In this document: positions 36,377 to 43,947 of the stretch, one piece after another
Numbering within the stretch: the first letter of the stretch is position 1
Layout of the letters: each line of letters opens with the position of its first letter
Origin: Fluctibacter halophilus
Lineage (GTDB): Bacteria; Pseudomonadota; Gammaproteobacteria; Enterobacterales; Alteromonadaceae
Assembly: GCF_020687825.1 (NCBI RefSeq)
Contig: NZ_JAJEWP010000002.1
Span: 186,001-250,000 of the forward strand
Reading direction: 5' to 3'
Length of the DNA stretch: 64,000 nt
Translations under genes and position numbers: made by a program
The notes under the pieces: generated by a model
Told to the model about the DNA's origin: nothing
What the model saw: the letters and a program-made list of their open reading frames with translations, nothing else
Database searches by the model: none

Positions 36377-36476
36377 ACATACTTCCCGCTGGGCTAAAAG
36401 ATGGTTTTCAGTGTGCGCGAGATCAACCGATGAGTTTTAACCCATCGGACGCTTTTGTTGGCACAGCAGACTGTTG

Positions 36477-37184
36477 TCAGCGCTTAAAGCGGGTCGGTGG
36501 TAGCCCCACCTGACGGGAAAATGCGCGGCTGAACGCCGCCGGTTCGGGGTAGCCCACCTGTTCACCGATAATGTGCAACGGGTAGTCGGTGTGGGTCAGC
36601 AGGGCCTGGGCCTTGTCCATGCGCAGGGCGGTGATGTACTGCATCACCGTGACACCGGTCTGTTGCTTGAAGACCTTTTTAAACTGGGTGTCACTCAGGC
36701 ACGCCACCGCCGCCAGTTGGCTGATGCGCAACGGCTCGGCCAGGTGCTGCTCGATGTGGGCCAGTACCCCATTGATGCGATCATCCACCTTGGGGCGCAG
36801 GGCTTGCTCCGACAGCAGCCAGAAAAACGTCTGGTACATGGATTGTTCCAACTGCGGGTGCAACTGGTGCTGTAACTGGGTCTGCACAAACGTCAGGTAG
36901 CGCACCAGCGCCGCGCTGATGGCAAACACCACCCGTTGTGAAGTCGTCAGGTTGTCGGGCAGGGTGTCCATGTCGGCGACCACAAAGCGGGCTTCCCGCT
37001 CGGCGGTGAAACGGTGTTCCTGCCCGGCCCGGACCACCACGCATTCGCCGGGAGCAACCCGGCCCTCGAATTCGCCGACGTGGATATTGATCACGCCGCG
37101 CAGGGGCAACACCAACTGGTGAAAGTCGTGGGCATGGCTGACCGGCCGGGTGCTGTAGGAACGAATCGACAGTTGGTTTCGCAT
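36477..37184 (-). CDS. AraC-family regulator with N-terminal cupin
   Basis: A 235-residue regulator. The N-terminal half is a cupin sensor (HAHDFHQLVLPLRG, then GECVVVRAGQEHRF). The C-terminal half has two HTH motifs (LRISQLAAVACLSDTQFKKVF and DYPLHIIGEQVGYPEPAAFS, each shown in part). Such proteins often control an adjacent exporter, here the downstream EamA gene. It is divergent from the YCII gene. Confidence 0.85.
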   Translation of the reverse strand: MRNQLSIRSYSTRPVSHAHDFHQLVLPLRGVINIHVGEFEGRVAPGECVVVRAGQEHRFTAEREARFVVADMDTLPDNLTTSQRVVFAISAALVRYLTFVQTQLQHQLHPQLEQSMYQTFFWLLSEQALRPKVDDRINGVLAHIEQHLAEPLRISQLAAVACLSDTQFKKVFKQQTGVTVMQYITALRMDKAQALLTHTDYPLHIIGEQVGYPEPAAFSRAFSRQVGLPPTRFKR

Positions 37185-37285
37185 GATCCTGAGAGGTCGG
37201 CTGGCGACCCTGAGTGGGCAGATATCCTGTCAGCATACCGATTTTTGCCGCCGGGCAGCAAGCAGGCAAAAAAAGTTTAAAAAAA

Positions 37286-37312
37286 TGTCCCCGCCGGGTT
37301 TGTTCATCCGTC
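37286..37312 (+). promoter_or_regulatory. Candidate ECF-sigma promoter of the YCII gene
   Basis: TGTCCC (37286-37291), 17-bp spacer, CGTC (37309-37312). ECF-type promoters of genes for YCII/DGPF proteins often have a TGTC-like -35 and a CGTC-like -10. The predicted start is about 40 nt before the ATG. The likely sigma factor is encoded by the convergent gene. Confidence 0.5.
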
Positions 37313-37360
37313 ATAGTGATAGGTGCACATTTGGGCTGCACCCCAACAAAAGGAAACATC

Positions 37361-37711
37361 ATGAACGAATACATGTTGATTTATCAGGGCGGCGATCCGG
37401 ACTGGGCCGAGAACACAAGCCCGGAAGAGATGGGCGCCATCATGGGACGCTGGGAAGCGTGGATGGGCAAGCTGGCGGCGGCAGACAAGCTGGCCAACGG
37501 CGGCGCCCCGCTGCATTATGCCGGTAAGCGCGTCACGCCGGATGGGGTGGTGACCGACATTGCTGCCAGTGAGTTCAAGGAGCTGGTCAGCGGTTACTCG
37601 GTGGTGAAAGCCGGTTCACTGGAAGAAGCCTGTGAGCTGGTGAAGGACTGCCCCATCATGGAGTACCCGGACGTCACCGTGGAAGTGCGTCAGATCCAGA
37701 CCCTGGAGTAG
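37361..37711 (+). CDS. YCII/DGPF-domain protein
   Basis: A 116-residue YCII-related protein (MNEYMLIYQGGDPDW, then TPDGVVTDIAASEFKELVSG, and a C-terminal PIMEYPDVTVEVRQ). Proteins of this DGPF group are typically found with ECF42 sigma factors. Biochemical role is unknown. The ATG at 37361 has an AAAGGA site six bases upstream. Its last 38 bases overlap the 3' end of the convergent sigma factor gene. Confidence 0.82.
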   Translation: MNEYMLIYQGGDPDWAENTSPEEMGAIMGRWEAWMGKLAAADKLANGGAPLHYAGKRVTPDGVVTDIAASEFKELVSGYSVVKAGSLEEACELVKDCPIMEYPDVTVEVRQIQTLE

Positions 37712-38960
37712 CCAGCAAGGCCGCCAGCTGTTGCATCATCAATTGGTGCTCTCTGGCGGTACCCCCTTTGGCTCTGGCCGCTTCGGCCAGCGCGTAGGCC
37801 TGCTTGGCATCGCCCAGCTTGGCGTGCAGGTGGGCGCGGGTTGCGTCGACCATCGGCGAATGCTGTAAGGCGGGATGATCCTGTACCTCATCAATCAATG
37901 ACAGCGCCTGCTGCGGCTGCCCGGCGTAGCCAAGGGCAATGGCCTGATTGATGCGCGCCAGTGGTGAAGCGGTGACTCGGTACAGCATATCGTACAACTG
38001 CACGATGCGTGGCCAGGGCGTGTCAGCAAACCGGGCTGCCGCGCAATGCTGGCGAGCAATCATGGCTTCCAGATAAAACCGTCCCACCGCCGGTGGCAGT
38101 GTTTCGGCAACGCTCAGTAGCCGGTTGGCCAAACTGATTTTATCCTGCTGCCATGCGCTGCGGTCCTGCTGATCCAGTGGCAACAGGGCACCGTCGTTGT
38201 CCAGTCGTGTCGGCGCACGGGCCAGATGGTAGTGCATCAACGCATACAATCCCAGGGTGTCCTGATTGACCAGCGCCGGAGAATCGGTCAGCAGGGTCAC
38301 CAAATCCACCGCTTCGCGGCACAGGCTTAAGTCCAGTGCCTGTTCCCCCGTGCCATGAAAGCCTTCGTTGAACAGCAGGTACAGCACGGTGTGTACCGAG
38401 TCCATCGCGGTCACGCGGGCATCCTCGTCGGGCAGGGCAAAGGACAGGGGCTTGATCTGCTCCTTGCAGCGAGTCAGGCGCTTTTTGACCGTCTCGCCGG
38501 GCAGCAGCAGGGCCCGGCTGATGGCCGTCAGGCTCAGGCCACACAGGTGGCGCAGAATAAACACCAGCCGATTGGCGGGCTTGATACTCGGATGGCAACA
38601 CACAAACATCATGCGCAGCTGATCCTGGTGCATCTGCTGCGGCGTAAAGGCGTTGTCCAGCACCGAGGCGGCGCTCCATTCGCTGCTCAGCTGATGGGTC
38701 AGGGCCGGGGCAAAGGTCAGGTGGGTTTTGTGTTTGCGCACCGCATCAATGGCGCGGTGGCGGGCAGTGGTTAATAACCAGGCCTGAGGGTTGTCGGGTA
38801 CACCGTTGGCCTGCCAGTCGGTCAGTGCGATGCTGAATGCATCCTGCAACACGTCTTCGGCCAGGGCGAAATTGTGCGTGCCCAGCAGCCCGGTCAGGGT
38901 CGCAAGCAGCTGCGGACCGTGCTGTTTGTACAATGCTGTCAGTGTTGGCGTGGTGACCAT
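37674..38960 (-). CDS. ECF sigma factor with C-terminal helical extension (ECF42-like)
   Basis: A 428-residue sigma factor. Region sigma2 is seen as AEDVLQDAFSIALTDW and PQAWLLTTARHRAIDAVRKH; sigma4 as GLSLTAISRALLLPGETVKKRL. A TPR-like extension follows (SPLARINQAIALGYAGQPQQ), typical of the ECF42 group, which has no anti-sigma factor and is thought to be controlled through the extension. Partner genes of ECF42 encode DGPF/YCII proteins; here that gene is convergent and overlaps by 38 bp. Confidence 0.85.
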   Translation of the reverse strand: MVTTPTLTALYKQHGPQLLATLTGLLGTHNFALAEDVLQDAFSIALTDWQANGVPDNPQAWLLTTARHRAIDAVRKHKTHLTFAPALTHQLSSEWSAASVLDNAFTPQQMHQDQLRMMFVCCHPSIKPANRLVFILRHLCGLSLTAISRALLLPGETVKKRLTRCKEQIKPLSFALPDEDARVTAMDSVHTVLYLLFNEGFHGTGEQALDLSLCREAVDLVTLLTDSPALVNQDTLGLYALMHYHLARAPTRLDNDGALLPLDQQDRSAWQQDKISLANRLLSVAETLPPAVGRFYLEAMIARQHCAAARFADTPWPRIVQLYDMLYRVTASPLARINQAIALGYAGQPQQALSLIDEVQDHPALQHSPMVDATRAHLHAKLGDAKQAYALAEAARAKGGTAREHQLMMQQLAALLATPGSGSDALPR

Positions 38961-39141
38961 AACGTATCAGGCCAAGGGGCAATCAAGGGGTTCACGCTAC
39001 CACAGCCTGCTCGGATGTCCCAGTGTGTGGTAGGGTTGTCAGCAACATTGGTCGTATCAAACCGCCATCGGGCCGCTTTTGCGCTGAGACTGTGGTAAAA
39101 ACATGGCATAAACAAATCATCATCTTGTGCAGGGGAAAGCG

Positions 39142-39717
39142 ATGAAACCTTTTTTATGTGTCACCGTGTTGTTACTCAGTGCGGTGTGCGCCTCGGCCGC
39201 CCCTGAAACTCAAGCACCACCTTCACCGTCTGCGGCACCAAAGGCGGCGATGGACCGCCTCGAGCCATTGGTGGGGGACTGGCAGCTGACCGTCGAGATC
39301 ACCGTCGATAACGGCGCTACCTGGCAACCGATGTCGACAAGCCCGGTGCGGATTGAATGGCGCCAGAAAGGCCTGATGCTGGCTGAAATTCCCCTCGATA
39401 CCGATGGCCAGGGTTTTCACATGGAGACCTACCTGACCTATGACCAATACCGAAAGGTCTATCGCAAGGCGGCGATTGATGATGTGTGGGGTGTGATGGA
39501 CATCTACAGCGGTCAGGTGGAAGATGCGGCGCTGGTGATGACCAACCTGGCGTCGGGCACCTTGTTTCCCATCGATGAAAGCACCCTGCGGGCTTTTCGA
39601 CTCACCCTGCCGTTGGATCAGGGCGATCATCGCGTTATGCAGATCGAAAAAAGTGATGATGCCGGCGCCACATGGCAGCCGGCCTTTCGTTCCAGCTATC
39701 GTCGTATCACGCGATAG
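39142..39717 (+). CDS. Secreted hypothetical protein (DUF1579-like)
   Basis: A 191-residue protein with a signal peptide (MKPFLCVTVLLLSAVCASAA) and a short Pro/Ala linker. The mature part MDRLEPLVGDWQLTVEI and the following beta-rich stretch resemble DUF1579-type lipocalin-like domains. The ATG at 39142 has AGGGGA five bases before it, better than the ATG at 39127. Function unknown. Confidence 0.6.
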   Translation: MKPFLCVTVLLLSAVCASAAPETQAPPSPSAAPKAAMDRLEPLVGDWQLTVEITVDNGATWQPMSTSPVRIEWRQKGLMLAEIPLDTDGQGFHMETYLTYDQYRKVYRKAAIDDVWGVMDIYSGQVEDAALVMTNLASGTLFPIDESTLRAFRLTLPLDQGDHRVMQIEKSDDAGATWQPAFRSSYRRITR

Positions 39718-39735
39718 CAAATGGACATAGGGTGG

Positions 39736-41181
39736 TTATAGCCCTTTGCCACGGTTAATGATGGCAGGCTCTTCCTGGGTGCCCGGGCGGGTGCCGGTCA
39801 GGCGGTAGCCGTTGGCCAGATTACCGTCGTGGCAGTCCAGTTCTTGCTTGATGCAGGTGTCGAGTACCGCTTGCAGCGCTTCGGGATGCCAGGCATTGAA
39901 CCAGTCGCCGTGCAGTGACATGCCGCCGGGTGTTTCACTGCTGGCGTCGTACATGTCGGAGGCCAGTTGCCAGCCCTGACTGGATTGGGTCTCAGGCTCA
40001 TAGACATCGGGTTTGACCCCGAACGCATAGTGAAAGCTGACCCGGATGATCGGTACCGGGTGGGTCTCCGGGCAGGCTGTGCCTAATTGGCCACCGTAGT
40101 TGACCGGGTAGGCGAGGTGGCTTTTGTGATCGGCCGAATCCAGATCGATACCGTTCCAGCAACTGGGGAAAAAGATGTCCATGCGCAGCCGATCCGGCGC
40201 CACACATGCCGGGATGGAAGTGCTCCACTGGGGGTTACTGGACTCGTCTGACTCCCAGCTCTGGCAGTGCCAGCGCACGATGGATGTATCCTGTTCGTTG
40301 CCGGGCTGGCCCATGTGATCACCGGCGATCATTTTCAGGCCCAGCGGGATGGGTTGAATGCTGTCCAGATCGTCCACACCGGCCGAATAGTAAAAGATCT
40401 CATGGGCTTCATCGTCATTGCCCACCACCGCCGGCACCACTTTCCAGGCGTCCTGGCCGTCATCATCCACCAGACGCTGGCCGGTGTCCGGGTTATAGGC
40501 CGGCGCCAGCAAGGTCGGTACCCAATAGGCGGAACGGTTCAGGGTATTGCCCTGACAACTCGACTCCCCGTCGGTAAACAGGCTGGTGGTGGTGCTGTTT
40601 TCATCGGTCAGGGTATTGCCGTAAAAGCGGTGCAGGTGGGCAGCGCCATCCTGGCCCGGAAACACAATCGGGTCGTCGTAGCTGGCATGGGCAAAGTCGC
40701 AGTTGATGCGCAGAATGCCGCGCCAGCTGTTGGCCGCGACCGGATCCGGTTGCACGTTGGTGGCGACCAGATCCGGGTGAATACCGGCGTCGGCATCGAA
40801 CAGGCTGTTAACCGTCCAATTGATCTGGCTGGCCTCACTGGCATCACCATTGTCATCCACGGCGCGTACGCTTAACGTGTGCTCGCCCACCGCCAGTGGG
40901 TAAATGTCGTGGGGGCTTGCGCAGGGTTCAAACAGCCCGTCATCCAGCTGACATTCGTAGCCACTGGCCCCCTCGCTGGCAAAGGCAATCCGGGCATAGG
41001 GTAACTGGGTCTGTGGGTCGGGTTGCTCACTGACGGTAGGGGCGTCGAGGGTCGGCGCCGGGGTCGTTACCGGTGGCGTGGTGAGCGCTGTGTCATTGTT
41101 CTCGGTGGTGGTGTCGCCGCCACCACAGCCGTACAGACTGAGCAGTAAGGTGGTGAGCAGAAGTTGTGTGTGTTGTTGCAT
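39736..41181 (-). CDS. DUF1996-domain lipoprotein
   Basis: A 481-residue lipoprotein: the signal MQQHTQLLLTTLLLSLYGC ends in a lipobox, followed by a Thr/Pro-rich linker and an Ig-like segment (YECQLDDGLFEPCASPHDIY). The C-terminal 330 residues match DUF1996, with the family motifs AAHLHRFYGN, DHMGQ, FPSCWNG, HKSHLAYP and HWHY-like His residues. The domain is commonest in fungi and actinobacteria, and its function is unknown; the His/Asp motifs suggest metal or glycan binding. The frame is open further upstream, but the lipobox fixes the start at 41181. Confidence 0.75.
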   Translation of the reverse strand: MQQHTQLLLTTLLLSLYGCGGGDTTTENNDTALTTPPVTTPAPTLDAPTVSEQPDPQTQLPYARIAFASEGASGYECQLDDGLFEPCASPHDIYPLAVGEHTLSVRAVDDNGDASEASQINWTVNSLFDADAGIHPDLVATNVQPDPVAANSWRGILRINCDFAHASYDDPIVFPGQDGAAHLHRFYGNTLTDENSTTTSLFTDGESSCQGNTLNRSAYWVPTLLAPAYNPDTGQRLVDDDGQDAWKVVPAVVGNDDEAHEIFYYSAGVDDLDSIQPIPLGLKMIAGDHMGQPGNEQDTSIVRWHCQSWESDESSNPQWSTSIPACVAPDRLRMDIFFPSCWNGIDLDSADHKSHLAYPVNYGGQLGTACPETHPVPIIRVSFHYAFGVKPDVYEPETQSSQGWQLASDMYDASSETPGGMSLHGDWFNAWHPEALQAVLDTCIKQELDCHDGNLANGYRLTGTRPGTQEEPAIINRGKGL

Positions 41182-41310
41182 GCTGTTCTCCGTTTGTCCT
41201 GTTGGCGAAGCGCAAAAGGCTTCGGGGTCCACGGGGCAAACGATAAGCGGCAAATGTGCAAACAATGGGCAACAATCGGGAAACAAACGTCAATCTTGAC
41301 CGCCTGGCAT

Positions 41311-41333
41311 AAAAAAGCCCGCCGATGGCGGGC
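41311..41333 (-). terminator. Intrinsic terminator of the VOC-protein gene
   Basis: Stem GCCCGCC (41317-41323) with GGCGGGC (41327-41333), loop GAT. On the minus strand it is followed by a six-T run (41316-41311), fitting termination of the gene at 41347. Confidence 0.88.
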
Positions 41334-41346
41334 CTGATTGGTACGA

Positions 41347-41727
41347 TCATTTGATCGGTTTGAGGGCACACACTTTATTGCCGCTGGGGTCACGCAGGTA
41401 CGCCAGATACAGTTTGCGTCCGGCACCTTCACGGATCCCCGGCGGATCCTCACATTCAGTACCGCCGTTGGCCAGACCGGCTTTGTGCCAGGCATCGACC
41501 ATGTCCGGATCTTTGGCGCTGAAACCGATGGTTGAGCCGTTGCCGTGACAGGCCGGTTCTCCGTTGATCGGTGAGGTCAGTGCGAACACTCCGGTCTCGG
41601 TCATGTAGAAACAACGGCCTTTTTCATCCATGACACCGGGCTTGTAACCCAGTGCACCCAGAGTGGCATCGTAGAAGGCTTTGGAGGCGGCCACATCATT
41701 GGCGCCGAGCATAATATGACTGAACAT
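41347..41727 (-). CDS. VOC-family (glyoxalase-like) protein
   Basis: A 126-residue single-domain VOC protein (MFSHIMLGANDVAASKAFYD, CFYMTETGVFAL, KLYLAYLRDPSGNKVCALK). Likely a metal-dependent lyase, dioxygenase or resistance protein; the final glutamate metal ligand is replaced in the last strand (NKVCAL), so activity is uncertain. A ribosome site AAAAGGAAA precedes the start, and a 19-bp palindrome lies 27 bp upstream, suggesting a dedicated regulator elsewhere. Confidence 0.8.
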   Translation of the reverse strand: MFSHIMLGANDVAASKAFYDATLGALGYKPGVMDEKGRCFYMTETGVFALTSPINGEPACHGNGSTIGFSAKDPDMVDAWHKAGLANGGTECEDPPGIREGAGRKLYLAYLRDPSGNKVCALKPIK

Positions 41728-41753
41728 TGTGAATTTCCTTTTGACTGGTTTTA

Positions 41754-41772
41754 TGGTTCCAAATTGAAACCA
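41754..41772. promoter_or_regulatory. Palindromic candidate operator of the VOC gene
   Basis: TGGTTnCAAnTTGnAACCA is a 19-bp symmetric site (GGTTCCAAATTGAAACC at its core) directly upstream of the gene and inside its probable promoter. The shape fits a TetR-, MarR- or HxlR-type repressor. Confidence 0.45.
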
Positions 41773-41921
41773 AGTGGAATTATCATAACCGATTTTTTAG
41801 CAATTGGTAGTGTTTTGTGCTGATAGCCTTTCATCACAGAAATTTATTGGTGGCGGTTACCTTGGGGTTACCCCGGTACTGGCAGGGTACAGGCGTGAAT
41901 GTCTGAACGAAAGGAGAGCCC

Positions 41922-43157
41922 ATGTGCCGATTACGACAAACCCTGCTTGGCCTGACTGCGCTGTTCAGCGTGCCTGTATTGGCCACTACCTCGCTGAGCA
42001 GCGAGATCGATCACTTCCTTGACCAGCATGACCTGCCCGGCATGGTGTTGTGGGTGCAGCATGATGGCGAAGTGGTGCATTTTGACGCCCATGGCGAGGT
42101 CAATACCGAAGCGAACACCGCCATGACCCGCGAGCACCTGTTCCGGATCTTTTCCATGACCAAGCCGATCACCGCGGTGGCGGTGATGCAACTGGCAGAG
42201 CAGGGCAGGATTAAACTGGACGAGGATATACGTACTTATCTACCCAAGTTCGACCCGTTCGAAGTGGATGGCACCGCGCAGACTGTCACGGTGCATCAGC
42301 TACTCAGCCACACCGCCGGGTTTGATTACGGCGGCGGTTTCGACAGTTGGGCTGGCCTGCGCTATTTGCTGGCCAATCCGCTGAGTCGTGGCAATACCCT
42401 GGATGAATTGGTGGATGATGTCTCGGGTATCGAGTTGTTTTTCGCCCCGGGGACGCGCTGGCGCTACAGCATTGCCAGCGACATTCAGGGCGCGCTGGTG
42501 GAAAAAGTTTCCGGTCTGCCCTTCGACGAATACCTGCGCCGCCATGTGTTGACCCCGCTGGCGATGCACGATACCGGCTTTGTTGTGGCGCCAGAGGATA
42601 CCCACCGGCTGGTGGATGCCTATGAGCATGAAGTCAGCACCTTTGAGGAAGCCAAAACCTTCAGTGCCGACAACATCGCGTTTATCGAAGCTGGCGAAGA
42701 CAGTGACTACCTGGACAAGCCGACGCTGATGTCGGGCGGTGGCGGTCTGGTGTCGACCGCTCAGGATTACGCCCACTTTGTGACCATGCTGGCCAGTGGC
42801 GGGCGCTTCAACGGGCAGCAAATCCTGTCTGAGGCGTCGGTGGACGCGTTGCTGACCTCATACACCACCGGTCTGGATACCCAGTTTCTGCCGCGGGTGT
42901 ACCCCGATGCCGGGTTTGGTTATGGCCTTGGGGTACAGGAAAAAGACACGCCTTGGCGTGCCAAAGGCAGCTTTTTCTGGGCCGGGCAGGGCGGCACGCT
43001 GTTCTGGAGTGACCCCAAACGCAAGGTACAGGTAGTGGCGATGATGCAGGTCGAAGACGGTTGGATTGCACTGGAACAATGGTTACTGCCGCGCATCGAC
43101 CGGTTAATCCAGCCGTCTCAATCGAACCCGGCGCTACCCGTGTCGGGCCAACCCTGA
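41922..43157 (+). CDS. Periplasmic serine hydrolase, class C beta-lactamase family
   Basis: A 411-residue protein with a Sec signal (ending near VLATTSL). The catalytic set of the AmpC/esterase family is present: Ser-x-x-Lys in FSMTKPI (about 84-87), the Tyr-Ser motif in WRYSIASDIQG (about 183), and HTAGFDYGG. Family members include esterases, peptidases and beta-lactamases; KTG-like motif is not obvious, which speaks for an esterase. AAAGGAGAG ribosome site. The last gene before the cupin gene on the other strand. Confidence 0.82.
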   Translation: MCRLRQTLLGLTALFSVPVLATTSLSSEIDHFLDQHDLPGMVLWVQHDGEVVHFDAHGEVNTEANTAMTREHLFRIFSMTKPITAVAVMQLAEQGRIKLDEDIRTYLPKFDPFEVDGTAQTVTVHQLLSHTAGFDYGGGFDSWAGLRYLLANPLSRGNTLDELVDDVSGIELFFAPGTRWRYSIASDIQGALVEKVSGLPFDEYLRRHVLTPLAMHDTGFVVAPEDTHRLVDAYEHEVSTFEEAKTFSADNIAFIEAGEDSDYLDKPTLMSGGGGLVSTAQDYAHFVTMLASGGRFNGQQILSEASVDALLTSYTTGLDTQFLPRVYPDAGFGYGLGVQEKDTPWRAKGSFFWAGQGGTLFWSDPKRKVQVVAMMQVEDGWIALEQWLLPRIDRLIQPSQSNPALPVSGQP

Positions 43158-43172
43158 AGCATCACAGGCGCC

Positions 43173-43826
43173 TCAATCCAGCGGCAGATGGCCGGTTTTA
43201 ACCAGAATAACGGTGTCTTCCTCGACCCGCGGGTGATGGGCGCTACCGTGAGGACTGCGCAACCAGGTATGGGGTGGATAGCAGCCATGCTCGTCGATAA
43301 AGGTGCCGGATAACACCAGAATTTCCTCGCCGCCGAAGTGGCGGTGGGGGGTAAAGGTTTCACCGGCGGGCCATTTGACCAGCGCGGTGTGCTGGCCTTC
43401 AAAGCTGTGCAAGGGCATTACCTGCAGGTTGCCCTGACCGGGTAGCCAAGCCGTGTTGGTGGTATCCACCCTGACCGTCTCGGTGTCTCTGGGATCGAAA
43501 TGGCATAACTTTACAAACAAGATACAGCCCGGCTTGCTGAACGGCGCATGCTGGCTGCCGGGCGGGTTGCGCAAGTACGTGCCTGCACCGAAGTTACCGT
43601 GCTCATCGGAAAATACACCGTCGAGGACAAAAATCTCCTCACCGGCCGGGTGCTGGTGTGTGTTGAAGGCGGCGCCGGGGGCATAGCGCACAATGCTGGT
43701 GGCCCGCCCGGATTCGCGCTCTTCCCGCTCCAGCGGTTTGCGCTCGACGCCGGCCATCGGGCTGGGTTGCCAGGATGCGTTGGCCGTCTCGATCACCACC
43801 CGCTGGGAAAAATCCATGTTGAGCAT
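43173..43826 (-). CDS. Double-cupin (ChrR-like cupin) protein
   Basis: A 217-residue protein with two successive ChrR-type cupins. Each has the metal motif: HQHPAGEEIFVLDGVFSDEHG in the first and PHRHFGGEEILVLSGTFIDEHG (shown in part) in the second. In ChrR the cupin senses singlet oxygen through an anti-sigma zinc domain; that N-terminal domain is absent here. So it is probably a stand-alone cupin, possibly a sensor or enzyme. It is divergent from nothing: the next gene upstream is on the same strand 122 bp away. Confidence 0.75.
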   Translation of the reverse strand: MLNMDFSQRVVIETANASWQPSPMAGVERKPLEREERESGRATSIVRYAPGAAFNTHQHPAGEEIFVLDGVFSDEHGNFGAGTYLRNPPGSQHAPFSKPGCILFVKLCHFDPRDTETVRVDTTNTAWLPGQGNLQVMPLHSFEGQHTALVKWPAGETFTPHRHFGGEEILVLSGTFIDEHGCYPPHTWLRSPHGSAHHPRVEEDTVILVKTGHLPLD

Positions 43827-43947
43827 GTAAGGCTGACTCCTGAATGAATATGTGAAACATGGAACCTGATTACGTCACAGACCGGAAAAACGATGAAAAC
43901 GGTGCAAAAAAACGCGTAGTGTGATGTAAAAGAGGTCGCTGGTGAGG

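Noticed and set aside
39000-39030. TGTCCC followed by GTCA before the gene at 39142 as a second ECF promoter
   Set aside because: Spacing is 16 bp and the CGTC element is missing; likely chance.
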